Shown here piece by piece: positions 1-9,975 of a stretch of 64,000 nucleotides of DNA. The position numbers and the translations under genes were made by a program. Under the pieces are notes generated by a model. It was not told where the DNA came from. It did not search any database and saw only the letters and a list, made by a program, of their open reading frames with translations. Position 1 is the first letter of the stretch, and every line of letters starts with the position of its first letter. This DNA is from JAHDHW01 sp963793295 (GTDB lineage Bacteria > Bacteroidota > Bacteroidia > Chitinophagales > Saprospiraceae): NCBI GenBank assembly GCA_963793295.1, contig CAWBZX010000022.1:1-64000 (forward strand), read 5' to 3'.

Positions 1-461
1 TAACTATACGCCGGATAGGCCATATTATTATAATAAGGAGATGCTAACGATATGCCTACGCTGGCTCCCGAACCTTGTACATAACGCTCATGTTCTTTTC
101 GATCCAACACACTGATAATCAGAAGTGCATCGATATTATTAGCCTTTACCTTTTGCTTCATCCCTTCCTGGATTTGTTCATCGGTAATTCCAGCATCTTT
201 TATTTCTTTCATATTGCTGGCAAGTGTAAAAAGACTGAATGTTGACATGGCTTTTACTCCCGCTTTTTCAAATTCATCAGCTAATGCCAACTCCACATTT
301 GCTTTGGCGTCAATATTCGGGCTAAAAACAATTATGGCCAACTTCTCATATTGCTTGGGTTCCAAATTTTCCATAGTCCATGAACCCAGGAGGCTCGTCG
401 TTTTTTTGGCGCAACCTGAAAAGAGCACTATTGCCAGAAATCCGTAAAAAAGAAATTTCAT
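1..461 (-). CDS. Putative lipoprotein, partial (3' end beyond window)
   Basis: An open frame reads on the minus strand from an ATG at 461 to the window edge, about 153 codons. It begins MKFLFYGFLAIVLFSGC, a lipoprotein signal with Cys17 as the lipidation site. The body contains KLAIIVFSP near residue 40 and NNIDALLIISVLDR near residue 115. These match the same positions of the two lipoproteins at 16560-17183 (ENVLIVG, NIDAVIVTRLL) and 17222-17836 (DKILVVG, NIDAVLATRLV), and all three have a SW or TW motif just after the lipidated Cys. I see a shared family but cannot name a function. It is divergently transcribed from the protease gene at 652, with 190 bases between them. The stop codon is outside the window. 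Confidence 0.8.
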   Translation of the reverse strand, partial: MKFLFYGFLAIVLFSGCAKKTTSLLGSWTMENLEPKQYEKLAIIVFSPNIDAKANVELALADEFEKAGVKAMSTFSLFTLASNMKEIKDAGITDEQIQEGMKQKVKANNIDALLIISVLDRKEHERYVQGSGASVGISLASPYYNNMAYPAYS

Positions 462-610
462 AAATTTAAGTTTTGAGATGAACTGATGAATAAAAGTATT
501 TTAAAATTAAGTTTTGACAAAGAAAACAATAATTTTGGAAGGACGAATAGTGTTTCTGTTAAAATCATAGAAAGGAACAGACTTTACGACAATCACTGAG
601 CATTTAATCA

Positions 611-618
611 TAAATTTG
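611..618 (+). promoter_or_regulatory. Candidate Bacteroidota -7 box
   Basis: TAAATTTG fits the Bacteroidota -7 consensus TAnnTTTG exactly and lies 33 bases before the protease start codon at 652. No convincing -33 TTTG is seen at the usual spacing, so this is a weak call. Confidence 0.35.
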
Positions 619-651
619 GTTTTACTAAACGATTGTCTTATTTAAAAAAAC

Positions 652-1662
652 ATGAAAATGCGTTTACTTTTTGCCTTTTTTATTTCCATTATTTTTCATC
701 AATTACAAGCTCAGGATTTGAGCGCTTTGTATAATAAGGTATTGCCTTCGGTGGTAAAAATTTATACCAAAGAAAATATAAAGCATCCAAGTTTAGGCTT
801 TGTTGCGACCTCGGGAGGATTGGGTTCCGGCGTGTTGATCGATGAGGAAGGAATTATCCTTACTGCATCTCATGTGGTTCAAATGGCTAACTCAATTGTT
901 GTAGAATTTGCGAATGGAGAAACCATTCCGGCTAATGTTATTTCTTCCGTACCTGCAGCAGATGTGGCTCTTTTAAAACTAGCATGGAAAGTTAAAAGTC
1001 CTGTTGTCCAGTTGGGCGATTCGGACAAAATGGAAGTAGGCAATGAGATCATGATGGTCGGCGCTCCTTTTGGGCTGGACTTTAGTATGTCAAAGGGCTA
1101 CATCAGTGGCAGAAGGGTTTTGAAAAAATTTACAAATGGAAGCAAAATCATTGAGTTTTTTCAAACAGATGCCGCGATAAATCCCGGAAATTCTGGTGGT
1201 CCAATGTTCAATATGGATGGAGAAGTCATTGGAATTGCAAGTTATATATTAACAAAATCCGGAGGATTTGAAGGTTTAGGTTTTGCGGCTACCTCCAATA
1301 TTTGTCAAACTTTGTTGTTGAGTTCCGATCCGGTATGGATTGGTGTTGAGGCTACTTTTATTTCAGACGAATTGACTTCGATTTTAAATGTTCCTCAGAA
1401 AGAGGCTTTATTAATTCAGAAAGTTGCTCCTTTGTCACCGGCTGATCTTATGGGCCTGAAAGGTAGTATTGCAACACTGGAATTAAATGAAACGACCATA
1501 GATGTTGGAGGAGATATCGTTTTGGCGGTAAACGGAATCGAAGTAAATGGGGAGGAAAGTTACGAAGCGATTTTCAATTCTATCAACGCTAATGACGAAC
1601 TCGTTTTGAAAGTTTACCGGGAAGGTAAAATCATAAATTTAACAGGCAAATTAAAGGAATAA
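652..1662 (+). CDS. Secreted S1C trypsin-like serine protease with PDZ domain (HtrA/DegP-like)
   Basis: The 336-residue protein starts with a signal peptide (residues 1-20, ending LQA). A trypsin-like domain follows with a complete catalytic triad: His74 in TASHVV, Asp104 in ADVALLKL and Ser181 in GNSGGP. A C-terminal region of about residues 230-335 contains SPADLMGLKG and GGDIVLAVNG, typical of a PDZ domain. The family degrades or refolds damaged proteins in the periplasm. With a single PDZ it resembles DegS-type enzymes, but there is a cleavable signal rather than an obvious anchor. An in-frame ATG at 658 is an alternative start. The next gene begins 27 bases downstream in the same direction, so the two may be co-transcribed. 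Confidence 0.9.
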   Translation: MKMRLLFAFFISIIFHQLQAQDLSALYNKVLPSVVKIYTKENIKHPSLGFVATSGGLGSGVLIDEEGIILTASHVVQMANSIVVEFANGETIPANVISSVPAADVALLKLAWKVKSPVVQLGDSDKMEVGNEIMMVGAPFGLDFSMSKGYISGRRVLKKFTNGSKIIEFFQTDAAINPGNSGGPMFNMDGEVIGIASYILTKSGGFEGLGFAATSNICQTLLLSSDPVWIGVEATFISDELTSILNVPQKEALLIQKVAPLSPADLMGLKGSIATLELNETTIDVGGDIVLAVNGIEVNGEESYEAIFNSINANDELVLKVYREGKIINLTGKLKE

Positions 1663-1689
1663 TCTCTTTATAAAAACAAATTTAATAAA

Positions 1690-2157
1690 ATGAAAATGAA
1701 AAGCTTTTTTGTAATAACTGCATTTCTTCTTTGTAGCCTTTCGGCTTTCAGCCAGGTGCGAGAGAATATAGATATGGTCATGGAAATTTTTAAAACAGAA
1801 AAAAAATCAATGGTCCATGATTATATGGAACTTGATGAAGCACAAGCCAAAAAATTCTGGCCGATCTACGAAGAGTACGAACAAAAACGAAAAACAATCG
1901 TGCAAAGAAGAATTGACATGCTCGGAAAATTTGCTGATCATCGAAGCACAATGAGTGATGAAACTGCCAAAGAAATCGCTAATGAGTTTTTTAGCATCCG
2001 GAGTGCTGACTATAAGTTGCAGAAACAGTATTTTAAAAAAATATCAAAAGCGATTGGTGCTGCTAAAGCCACTTCCTTTATCCAGTTGGAGGAATATATC
2101 CGAACAGCCATCAATTACGAACTTGATGATGTCATTCCTTTTGTTGGAGAAGATTAA
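1690..2157 (+). CDS. Small periplasmic helical protein, possibly Spy/CpxP-like
   Basis: The protein has 155 residues with a signal peptide ending SAFSQ at about residue 22. The mature part is mostly charged helix, with DEAQAKKFWPIYEEYEQKR and QLEEYIRTAIN as landmarks. The pattern of a short secreted, charged alpha-helical protein with a FWPIYEEYE segment recurs in Bacteroidota proteins loosely compared with Spy/CpxP chaperones. That comparison is inference and no catalytic motif is seen. It sits 27 bases after the HtrA-like protease, which fits a shared role in envelope protein quality control. It converges on the desaturase gene, with 27 bases between the stop codons. Confidence 0.75.
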   Translation: MKMKSFFVITAFLLCSLSAFSQVRENIDMVMEIFKTEKKSMVHDYMELDEAQAKKFWPIYEEYEQKRKTIVQRRIDMLGKFADHRSTMSDETAKEIANEFFSIRSADYKLQKQYFKKISKAIGAAKATSFIQLEEYIRTAINYELDDVIPFVGED

Positions 2158-2184
2158 TCTCTTCAAACTAATTATACTATAACA

Positions 2185-3135
2185 TCATCGGACAAGCCAA
2201 AGGTAAGTATCAAAATAAGTGGTCTTTGATCGATCGATCTCAATCCAACATTTGGGACAATCAAGTAAAAATTCTTCAATGTCGTCAAATCTCGTGTACG
2301 AGATTTCAGGATCCCATTGATGCAACAACGGACGGTTAAATCCTGCTCCTCCAAACGTTCTGCTGAAAAAATCCTTTTGAAATATGCGGTTAACTTTTCC
2401 GTGGTCAACAGTTGTATAATCAATTTTTGAATCTGCCCATTTGTCTCTGTGCGCTAAAATCTGCCGAATAGTTGAAAAAAGAGGAAAAAATAGGGTCATC
2501 GATAAAAACCAAATCAAGCCGGTTTGCCAATGCGCATATTTTATGCAAAAAAGAATGATACTCAAATTTAATGTGACCCCTACAAAAAGCATTAATATTT
2601 TATAACCGTCTCTTTTATTAAGTTTCAAATGCATCATTTGAAATACCCTTGCAAAAAGTATGTTTTGGACAAAATGAATTCCTGATAATATGCTAAATAT
2701 TAGCTTATTCGACAAAGGCTTGAAATAAATATTTTCCGGATCTTCTGTTGTACCTAAAAGATAATGATGTTGCCAATGTCTTACGCGACAAGCGTTAATT
2801 TCTTTCCCAACTAAAGAAAATAAAAATATATTAGCCAGGAAATCATTTTGTTTCTTCTTTGGATATATATTAAAATGGATGGCTTCATGGCTAAACAGCT
2901 GCAGGTAAGCTATAATATAGCCAACTATGAAACTAAATACGGGAATTAACATCCAAAAATTAGCAGTATAAAGTTCCTCAAAGTATAAACTCAAAGCCAT
3001 AAAAAAGATTAGAACGACGTATCCCATTGTAATATCTCTCCAAACAATATTATACCTGGGTTTTAGTGTTTTCCGAAAATCAAGATACTTCACACCCTCT
3101 GAACTGATAACTTCGCGCTTTGAAATGTCCTCCAT
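2185..3135 (-). CDS. Membrane fatty acid desaturase family protein
   Basis: The 316-residue integral membrane protein has hydrophobic segments near residues 38-55, 60-80, 100-112 and 180-215. Two histidine boxes characteristic of di-iron membrane desaturases are clear: HEAIH (His83, His87) and HWQHH (His120, His123, His124). The position of the third box reads NRPLLHQWDPEISY instead of the usual HxxHH, followed by RFDDIEEFLL. Family members insert double bonds or hydroxyl groups into acyl chains or related lipids using O2; the substrate cannot be read from the sequence. The start at 3135 follows an A/T-rich leader. The gene converges with 1690-2157. Confidence 0.85.
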   Translation of the reverse strand: MEDISKREVISSEGVKYLDFRKTLKPRYNIVWRDITMGYVVLIFFMALSLYFEELYTANFWMLIPVFSFIVGYIIAYLQLFSHEAIHFNIYPKKKQNDFLANIFLFSLVGKEINACRVRHWQHHYLLGTTEDPENIYFKPLSNKLIFSILSGIHFVQNILFARVFQMMHLKLNKRDGYKILMLFVGVTLNLSIILFCIKYAHWQTGLIWFLSMTLFFPLFSTIRQILAHRDKWADSKIDYTTVDHGKVNRIFQKDFFSRTFGGAGFNRPLLHQWDPEISYTRFDDIEEFLLDCPKCWIEIDRSKTTYFDTYLWLVR

Positions 3136-3243
3136 TTTGAATTAGCATTTTGAATTAATAACTTATATAGTTTGCATGGTTATTTGAAAAATTGATTTGA
3201 TATAAAAACTCACCGAGTAATACTTATCTATATTTGTACAATC

Positions 3244-3286
3244 AAAAAATGACATCCTCTTTGCAATTCAGCTCAGAAGATGTCAT
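3244..3286 (-). terminator. Orphan intrinsic terminator
   Basis: On the minus strand a 12-bp stem (arms 3286-3275 and 3260-3249, one G-U pair) with a 14-base loop is followed by six U residues (3249-3244). It lies upstream of the desaturase gene, and no convincing coding region precedes it on that strand. It therefore marks the end of an unrecognised short transcript or acts as an attenuator. Confidence 0.6.
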
Positions 3287-4474
3287 ATAATCAATTGGTA
3301 ATACCTTTATTATATTTCTTTATCATAAATCGAAATATTGTCCCTTCAATCATTTTTTATGTTCCTCAAATGTTTATTAAACATCATGTCAAATGCACTG
3401 AGCTCCAAAATACCTCAAAAGCTCATTTCAAGATATTCCGTCAAATTTGCTTTGCAATCATCCTGGTAATTGATCCACAAGATGGATTTGCACCAAAAAC
3501 AATGGTTAGGAATTAATACATGGTATGAAGTAAAAGGAATGGTGTATGTCTGTATTATCTAATAAAATATTTAATATCCTTAAAGAAATTAAAAGTTTTA
3601 TATTAATTAATACCATTTAAAAAGAATAGGGTACCCTGATTGAATATGATTTTTGTTTTGATGCCGCCTGATTTTACTATAACGTATTGTTTTTCAATGC
3701 TTTAGTTATAAAAATTTAAATTCAAAAAAAGTAATCTTTTTATTTTACAGCGGAAAAATGAAAGGATGGGAATAGGTTTTTTTTATAATAATTCTAATTA
3801 TTAAATTTCCATATTTGCTCAATTTATTTTAATCGAAGATGGCTTAAGTTTTATGTTTGGGTATTGACAGAAATGAAAAACATGAACATAAATCTGCAAA
3901 AGATTTTGAATTTATTCTTTATTTTGCTACATTTAAGAGGTTGAGATTTAATTTTTTTTGGATTATTACGTTACCAAAAAACGACATAAGTTAATTAAAT
4001 TAAAATTTCAGCAAAAGTAATTAATACAAGCAACTTTTATTGTAATATTTTTTTTGCAATTGGTGCTAATGTTTTAGCACTAAATATCGATGCGTTTGCT
4101 TTTTAAGTCAAAGGTAATTCGTTTGCAAAGCAATTATATAAGCACGAAACAATGAAATTTGCCTCTGGATTAATCCTAGTTTTTCATCTATTCTTTATTT
4201 CCCTAAGCGACCTGTATTTCTTTTTAAAATCTGATCTGCCGATCAAGCAGAAATTTGATTTTAATATGATAAACTTATTCCGTCAGGAGTATACAATTGG
4301 TCTATATTTTCATGTTTTGTTAAAACTATTCCTTTTTCCTCCCCTAAAAAATCAGAATGAAAATCTACATATTTTACTGAAATATCCACCCAATTTATAT
4401 TTAAATAACCAAGCTACTATCACAGAAAAACAATACTATAGAAAGCCTTTAATTGGAATAATTCAAAAAATTTA
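3287..4474. other. Gene-poor A/T-rich intergenic stretch
   Basis: I see no convincing gene in this 1.2-kb stretch. Short open frames exist but have A/T-biased, low-complexity composition. A perfect 7-bp dyad GTGCTAA/TTAGCAC (4063-4069 and 4074-4080) lies 395 bases before the histidine kinase and could be an operator. The stretch probably contains the kinase promoter. Confidence 0.5.
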
Positions 4475-7400
4475 ATGATGAATAAAATTTTCAATCTTGG
4501 CATCACAAAAGAATTGTCACCCTATTTGAAAGGCAAAGTCATACTAACCAATCAATTAGCATTCATTCTATTCTGTGTAGGATCAGTTTTTGGAGTTTTA
4601 ACGCTTACTTTTCTGCCAATTGCTCTGCTTTCAGCGATAGGAGTCGTTTTATGTATAGGCGTTTTAGTATTTAATAATTTCAAATACTATAATGCATCCC
4701 GTATTTTAGTTGTTTTAATGCCTACCACTATATTATCGCTCATTCAAGCAAATATCGTTCAAACAAACGACCCAATAATCACCTCCTTATCCATTGGATA
4801 CATTGCTATTGCTATCATCCCCTTTTTAGTTTTTGATGTCCGGGAAAAAAAAATGATGTTGTTTAGCGTGATAATAGTTTGGTGCATATTTATGTTCCAG
4901 GATCTTACTAATCAATGGATAAAAACTCCAATGGATAGCAGCATGTTCTATAACCCTTTTATGGTTATTGTTATCAACTTAATTAATATCTGCATCATCA
5001 CTTTTGGTTTGATTTTTTTCCAGTTAAAGAACTACCAATCGGAAAAAGTGAATACAGATTTGATTTCAAAACTTCAAGTAAAAAAAGAAAAACTTACCAG
5101 TCAAAAAGATGTAATCTTAAAACAAAATGAAGCGATTACGACAGCAAATGAAAGATTAGAAGAAAAAGTAAAAGAACGCACCATTGAACTCAGAGAAAAA
5201 AATGAATTGCTGAACAATTACTTTGATAACCTTCCGGGAGTCGTCTACTCTGGCAAAGTTGATGGCTCTTTCCGCCCAAGTTTTGTCAGTAAAGGAAGTA
5301 TTAATGTGATAGGCCTGGCAGCTGAAGAACTTAGTAATAAGGGACTTTTCAATAAAAGTTTCATCGAACCATCCTTTGTAGATGAAATTATCAATTTATC
5401 AAAAAAGGCTCAGCAAAATCAGGATTTTCCATCAAACTATGAATTTACTTATCCGATAAAAACGGAGGTTGGAAATAAATGGATACTTGATAAAGGCAAA
5501 TTTACAAAGGATGCTGATGGAGAGTTAAACTATAATGGAATATGGTTGGATGTAACGGATAAGGTAGAAGCTGAAAATTCACTCAAGGAAAGAGATCAGC
5601 AGTTAAAATATTTATTAGAAAGTTCGGAGGACATGATTACCCTTCATGACGAAGCGGGAACTTATCTTTATTATAATGGCCCCAAGTGTTATAATATTAA
5701 ACCGCATGAAATTATCGGAAAAACACCTTTCGATTTTTTCAATCAAGAATCCGCAAAAAGCATCATTGACTCGCTCAAGAAAGTCTTTAGAACCGGCGAA
5801 AGTATCATGTTTGAAAATCGTTTAGACTGGCTTGGTTCAAGGAAATGGTTTTCAGAATATATCTACCCGGTCAGAGATCAGGAAGGAAATATCAAATGTG
5901 TCGCAAAAATTTGCAGGGATATCGAAAGCCAGAAAATTGCTGAACAGAGGGTTAAAGAAAGTGAAGAAAAGCTTTCTCTGGTCTATAACAATGTAAATGT
6001 ATACATGGGTTTGTTTGAGGTTAAAAATGATGGATCCTTTATTCTTGAGTCTATCAACAAACCTTTTTTAGAACTATTTCAACTAGGTAATGCCTCTATT
6101 ACTGACAAAGAATTAATAGGGATTGATCTGGTTAAATATTATAAGATCCTTGCCAACTTTGACAATAATAAAATTGAAGAAAGAGTAGCTCTCTTTAAGC
6201 AAATTGTAAAAGATAAAAAAAACAAAACATACGAAGGAGTAACCAATCTAAAAAATACCGATACCTCCTTTTACTTTTCCTCCAAACTTACCCCTGTCCT
6301 CAATCAGGAAGGAGATTGTACTCATATACTTTTTGTATCCGAGGATATTACCAAACAAAAAAAGGCGGAATTAGAACTTCAGGCCAGTGAAGCACACTCC
6401 AAAACACTGTTTGAACACTCTCCGATCATTATCTGGGAAGAAGATTTTTCAGCGGTTAAATCCTATTTTAACACGCTCACGAAAAAAGAAATTACAGAAC
6501 TCGACGCTTATTTTGAACAATTTCCCGACGAACTTAATCGGCTTGCCGAGTTGATCAAGGTCAAAAACGTCAATCAAAAGAGCATCGAATTTTATGAGAT
6601 GGAAAGCAAGGAAAAACACATTACGGAATCACCTATTTATTTCGTCGAGGAGTCTTGGGAAGTTTTTAAAGCTGAATTAATAGCTTTAGCTAAAGGAGCC
6701 TCCACCTTCGAGAGCGAAATCCCAATCAAGAATAGAAAAGGTGAACTTTTATATCTTATTATCAAACTTTCCATTCCTCCGGAATATCAAGATACCTGGG
6801 AAAGTGTTATTGTTTCATTCATCGATATCACTGATCGAAAGAAAGCCCGAAAAGAATTGGAATACCGGCTCAATTTTGAAAGCTTACTGACAAAAATATC
6901 CACAAAATTCATCAATCTTCCACTGCATGATTTAAACCGAGGCATTAATAATACTTTGAAACAGATCTGTGAATTCATAGGTTTCGACCGGGCGTTTTTG
7001 GTTTTATTCTCCTATGAACAAAATAACGGAAGTATTCATAATGAATGGTTTAAACCGAGACTAGATTCAATTAAAGAAAAATACCAAAACATTCCATATG
7101 ATGATTTCCCGTGGTTCACTAATAAATTAAAAAATAATGAATTAATCATAGTTAAAACCCTGGACGAAATACCTGAAGTAGCGATAGCTTTGAAAAAAGA
7201 TTTAATAAATCGCAAAATTCAATCTCAGATCCATGTACCATTGACCATGCAAGATAAGGTAATAGGTTTTATTGGATATGATGCATTAAAACCAATTGAA
7301 GAATGGCCAAAAGATTTGGAAGTTTTACTTCGCTTTTCGGGAATTATGATCACAAACGTACTCCAGCGAATAAAAGGAGAAAAAGCACTGAAAGATTCGG

Positions 7401-9292
7401 AAGAGCAATTGGCCATGATCTACAACAATACCAATGAATTTATTGGATTGTTTCGTGTTGAAAACGGAAATAGTTTTTACATTGAATCGCTGAATAAAAC
7501 AACAATTGAAGCTATAAAAATGATCTTGCCTGAATTCGACCCCCGACAATTGATCGGGATGGAGTTAGCTTTTTTTTATAAGACTATAGCCAGATACGAC
7601 GATGAGCTGATAAATAAAAGAATAAAAGATTTTAAACAACTGGTTAAATCAAAAAAAGAGATTCATTATCAAGGTATTGTACCGATCCCATTTAAAGGCA
7701 ATAAATTCTTTGCCTTTGAAGCCAATTTTATCCCTATTGTCAACCCAAAAGGAGATTGTAATTTTGTTCTTTTTGTCACTCAGGATATCACCGAAAGGAA
7801 GATTGTTGAGAATGCTATAAAAGCCAGTGAACAACGATTGTCTCAAATCTACAATAATAATATCGACTATATTGGCTTGATAAAGGTGGGGGGCAATGAT
7901 AAGTTTCAAATAGAATCTGTTAATCGATCGGTTATCGAATTTTTAAATAAAGCATCTGGTAGCAAGGGTAGTATCGATATAATTGGAATGGACGTAGAAA
8001 TAATACTTAAAAAGTATCTTAATTTCTCTGAGGAGAATATTGAGGAAAGGATAGCCATTGTTAAACAAGTTATTGATAAAAGAGAAAGGATTATTTTTAA
8101 AAATCAAATGGTCTCTCCCATGGATGGTCAAATGCTTGTCTTTGAAACTGTTTTTTCTCCGATCCTTGAAAGCGAACAATGTGTACAGGTCTTATTCGTA
8201 ATAAAAGATATTACAGAGAAAGAAATGGCAAAAGAATCTTTGATCTCGGGTGAAAAACGCATGAGTTCTGTCTTTAACGGGACAAAAGATAACATGGCAA
8301 TTTTCGATATTAGGAAAGATGGTAAAATTGTCCTGGAACAAGTCAACCAAAGTTTTATAGAAGTTTCAAATAAGGCCGGACTTAAATTGAATTTAAAAAA
8401 ACTATATGGGAAAGACATTCATTTTTTCAACCGTGCAATTTTGAAGCTCAACAAAGAAAAAGCCAAGAATTTAAACAAGCAACTACAGCAAGTCATCAAA
8501 AATAAAAAAGTATATAATTTCGAAGAGGAATATTTTGCTTTAAACAACAACAAATATTACCTGGATGTCACTTTATCGCCTATTTTAAGTGATGATGGGA
8601 GTAACTGTGATAAACTATTATTTGTAGCACGTGATATTACTTTTAAAAAGAAATCCAAAGAGCAACTCATCTCAAAAATATTAGAAACTGAAGACCGGGA
8701 GAGAAAACGGATATCCAAGGATTTACATGATAGTTTAGGGCAAAATTTGACTACTGCATCTTTGAACCTAAACTTTCTAAAAAGTGCGATTACCCAAATC
8801 GATGACAGTTATAAAATAAAATTTCAAAAAGGTATAAAATTTCTGAACAATGCTATTGACGAAAGCCGGAATATAGCCCATAACCTGATGCCGCAGTCTA
8901 TTGTAGATTTTGGCTATGTAATGACCATCGAAAGTTTGATAGAAGATTTAAGTGGAACGACTGATGTGATATTTGTCTTTTACAATAATCTTCTAAATGT
9001 TCGTTTGCCACCCTATCAGGAACTAAGCCTTTTTCGTATTACTCAAGAAGCGATTAATAATATATTGAAACATTCAGAAGCAACAAAAGCTACCTTTCAA
9101 TTGATGAAATATCCTGATGCTATATTGTTGACAATAGAAGATAATGGAAAAGGATTTGAAATCGAAAAATCTAGTGGAAATTCTTTTGGATTAGATAATA
9201 TGAGAACTCGTGTAAGCGCACTTTCCGGTTCTATTGACATTAATAGTAGTCCAGGACGAGGAACATCGATCACTATCGAAATTCCTGCTTAA
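4475..9292 (+). CDS. Multi-PAS/GAF hybrid-sensor histidine kinase (NarL-type HisKA_3)
   Basis: The 1605-residue protein has an N-terminal block of about six membrane segments (residues 20-185) and a coiled coil (195-245). Seven PAS-like domains follow, with a GAF-like domain between the fourth and fifth (about 790-970). The kinase core is a HisKA_3 domain with phospho-acceptor His1418 in SKDLHDSLGQ and an HATPase_c domain with HSEA, EDNGKGFE and GLDNMRTRV motifs at the C-terminus. PAS domains 3, 5, 6 and 7 resemble one another closely (YNN..., GLF.V, IGM/ID..., GDC..LFV..DIT), so they arose by internal duplication. The partner regulator starts 35 bases downstream. The signal is unknown; the lack of a receiver domain makes it a classical, non-hybrid kinase. 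Confidence 0.92.
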   Translation: MMNKIFNLGITKELSPYLKGKVILTNQLAFILFCVGSVFGVLTLTFLPIALLSAIGVVLCIGVLVFNNFKYYNASRILVVLMPTTILSLIQANIVQTNDPIITSLSIGYIAIAIIPFLVFDVREKKMMLFSVIIVWCIFMFQDLTNQWIKTPMDSSMFYNPFMVIVINLINICIITFGLIFFQLKNYQSEKVNTDLISKLQVKKEKLTSQKDVILKQNEAITTANERLEEKVKERTIELREKNELLNNYFDNLPGVVYSGKVDGSFRPSFVSKGSINVIGLAAEELSNKGLFNKSFIEPSFVDEIINLSKKAQQNQDFPSNYEFTYPIKTEVGNKWILDKGKFTKDADGELNYNGIWLDVTDKVEAENSLKERDQQLKYLLESSEDMITLHDEAGTYLYYNGPKCYNIKPHEIIGKTPFDFFNQESAKSIIDSLKKVFRTGESIMFENRLDWLGSRKWFSEYIYPVRDQEGNIKCVAKICRDIESQKIAEQRVKESEEKLSLVYNNVNVYMGLFEVKNDGSFILESINKPFLELFQLGNASITDKELIGIDLVKYYKILANFDNNKIEERVALFKQIVKDKKNKTYEGVTNLKNTDTSFYFSSKLTPVLNQEGDCTHILFVSEDITKQKKAELELQASEAHSKTLFEHSPIIIWEEDFSAVKSYFNTLTKKEITELDAYFEQFPDELNRLAELIKVKNVNQKSIEFYEMESKEKHITESPIYFVEESWEVFKAELIALAKGASTFESEIPIKNRKGELLYLIIKLSIPPEYQDTWESVIVSFIDITDRKKARKELEYRLNFESLLTKISTKFINLPLHDLNRGINNTLKQICEFIGFDRAFLVLFSYEQNNGSIHNEWFKPRLDSIKEKYQNIPYDDFPWFTNKLKNNELIIVKTLDEIPEVAIALKKDLINRKIQSQIHVPLTMQDKVIGFIGYDALKPIEEWPKDLEVLLRFSGIMITNVLQRIKGEKALKDSEEQLAMIYNNTNEFIGLFRVENGNSFYIESLNKTTIEAIKMILPEFDPRQLIGMELAFFYKTIARYDDELINKRIKDFKQLVKSKKEIHYQGIVPIPFKGNKFFAFEANFIPIVNPKGDCNFVLFVTQDITERKIVENAIKASEQRLSQIYNNNIDYIGLIKVGGNDKFQIESVNRSVIEFLNKASGSKGSIDIIGMDVEIILKKYLNFSEENIEERIAIVKQVIDKRERIIFKNQMVSPMDGQMLVFETVFSPILESEQCVQVLFVIKDITEKEMAKESLISGEKRMSSVFNGTKDNMAIFDIRKDGKIVLEQVNQSFIEVSNKAGLKLNLKKLYGKDIHFFNRAILKLNKEKAKNLNKQLQQVIKNKKVYNFEEEYFALNNNKYYLDVTLSPILSDDGSNCDKLLFVARDITFKKKSKEQLISKILETEDRERKRISKDLHDSLGQNLTTASLNLNFLKSAITQIDDSYKIKFQKGIKFLNNAIDESRNIAHNLMPQSIVDFGYVMTIESLIEDLSGTTDVIFVFYNNLLNVRLPPYQELSLFRITQEAINNILKHSEATKATFQLMKYPDAILLTIEDNGKGFEIEKSSGNSFGLDNMRTRVSALSGSIDINSSPGRGTSITIEIPA

Positions 9293-9327
9293 AATTGTTG
9301 TTTTGCAAAATTTAAAAATTTGGAGCA

Positions 9328-9975
9328 ATGCTAAGAATAATGCTGGTAGATGATCACAAACTAATAAGAGATGGCGTAAAATCTTATCTCTTAAGAAACG
9401 AAAATTATCAAATTGTAGCCGAAGCAGTCAATGGCGAAAAAGCTTTGGAGCTTCTAGAGTCTATCCCGGTTGATCTCATCATTATGGATATTAATATGCA
9501 AGTGATGGATGGGATTACTTGTACCCGGGAAGTATTAAGGCTTTACCCTGAAAAAAAAGTGTTGGCTTTGACCATGCTCAAAGAAAACCAACATATCAAA
9601 CAAATGCTCTCCGCTGGCGCCGCCGGATATCTGCTTAAAAATTGTGAGGAGGAGGAACTTCACACCGCTATAAATTCAATTGTAAACTTGGGTAGCTATT
9701 ACAGCCCCCAGGTTACTAAAACTATTATGAGAAATCTTAGTGGGAATAAGCCTAAAGTTGTTCAAAGTGATCAAATTCCATTAACTGACAGAGAAAAAGA
9801 AGTCCTACACCTTATTTTGAAGGAATATTCAAATAAAGAAATTGCCAGTACTCTATTTATCAGCCCGCGTACGGTAGATGCCCATAAGCGGAATTTACTT
9901 GAAAAATCAGGATCAAGGAATACTGCCGGTCTTGTTTTATATGCCATAAACAACCAACTTTTTGACGATCTTTAA
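9328..9975 (+). CDS. NarL/LuxR-family response regulator
   Basis: The protein has 215 residues. The N-terminal receiver domain has acidic pocket residues Asp8 and Asp9, phospho-acceptor Asp54 in DLIIMDINM, and a conserved Lys near LTMLKEN. The C-terminal LuxR-type helix-turn-helix (about residues 150-210) is recognised from LTDREKEVLHLI, SNKEIA and ISPRTVDAHKRNLLEK. It binds DNA after phosphorylation. It follows the multi-PAS kinase at 4475 by 35 bases and is almost certainly its cognate regulator, since HisKA_3 kinases pair with NarL-type regulators. Confidence 0.95.
   Translation: MLRIMLVDDHKLIRDGVKSYLLRNENYQIVAEAVNGEKALELLESIPVDLIIMDINMQVMDGITCTREVLRLYPEKKVLALTMLKENQHIKQMLSAGAAGYLLKNCEEEELHTAINSIVNLGSYYSPQVTKTIMRNLSGNKPKVVQSDQIPLTDREKEVLHLILKEYSNKEIASTLFISPRTVDAHKRNLLEKSGSRNTAGLVLYAINNQLFDDL

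Noticed and set aside
214..447. 77-codon plus-strand frame at the left edge
   Set aside because: It lies opposite the lipoprotein gene 461-1, which has a proper lipoprotein signal and relatives in the window.
3280..3516. 78-codon plus-strand frame
   Set aside because: A/T-driven composition, no relatives, and it overlaps the orphan terminator.
4152..4475. 107-codon frame ending in a TAATG overlap with the kinase start
   Set aside because: The overlap is suggestive, but composition is A/T-biased, it covers the kinase leader, and no conserved segment is visible.
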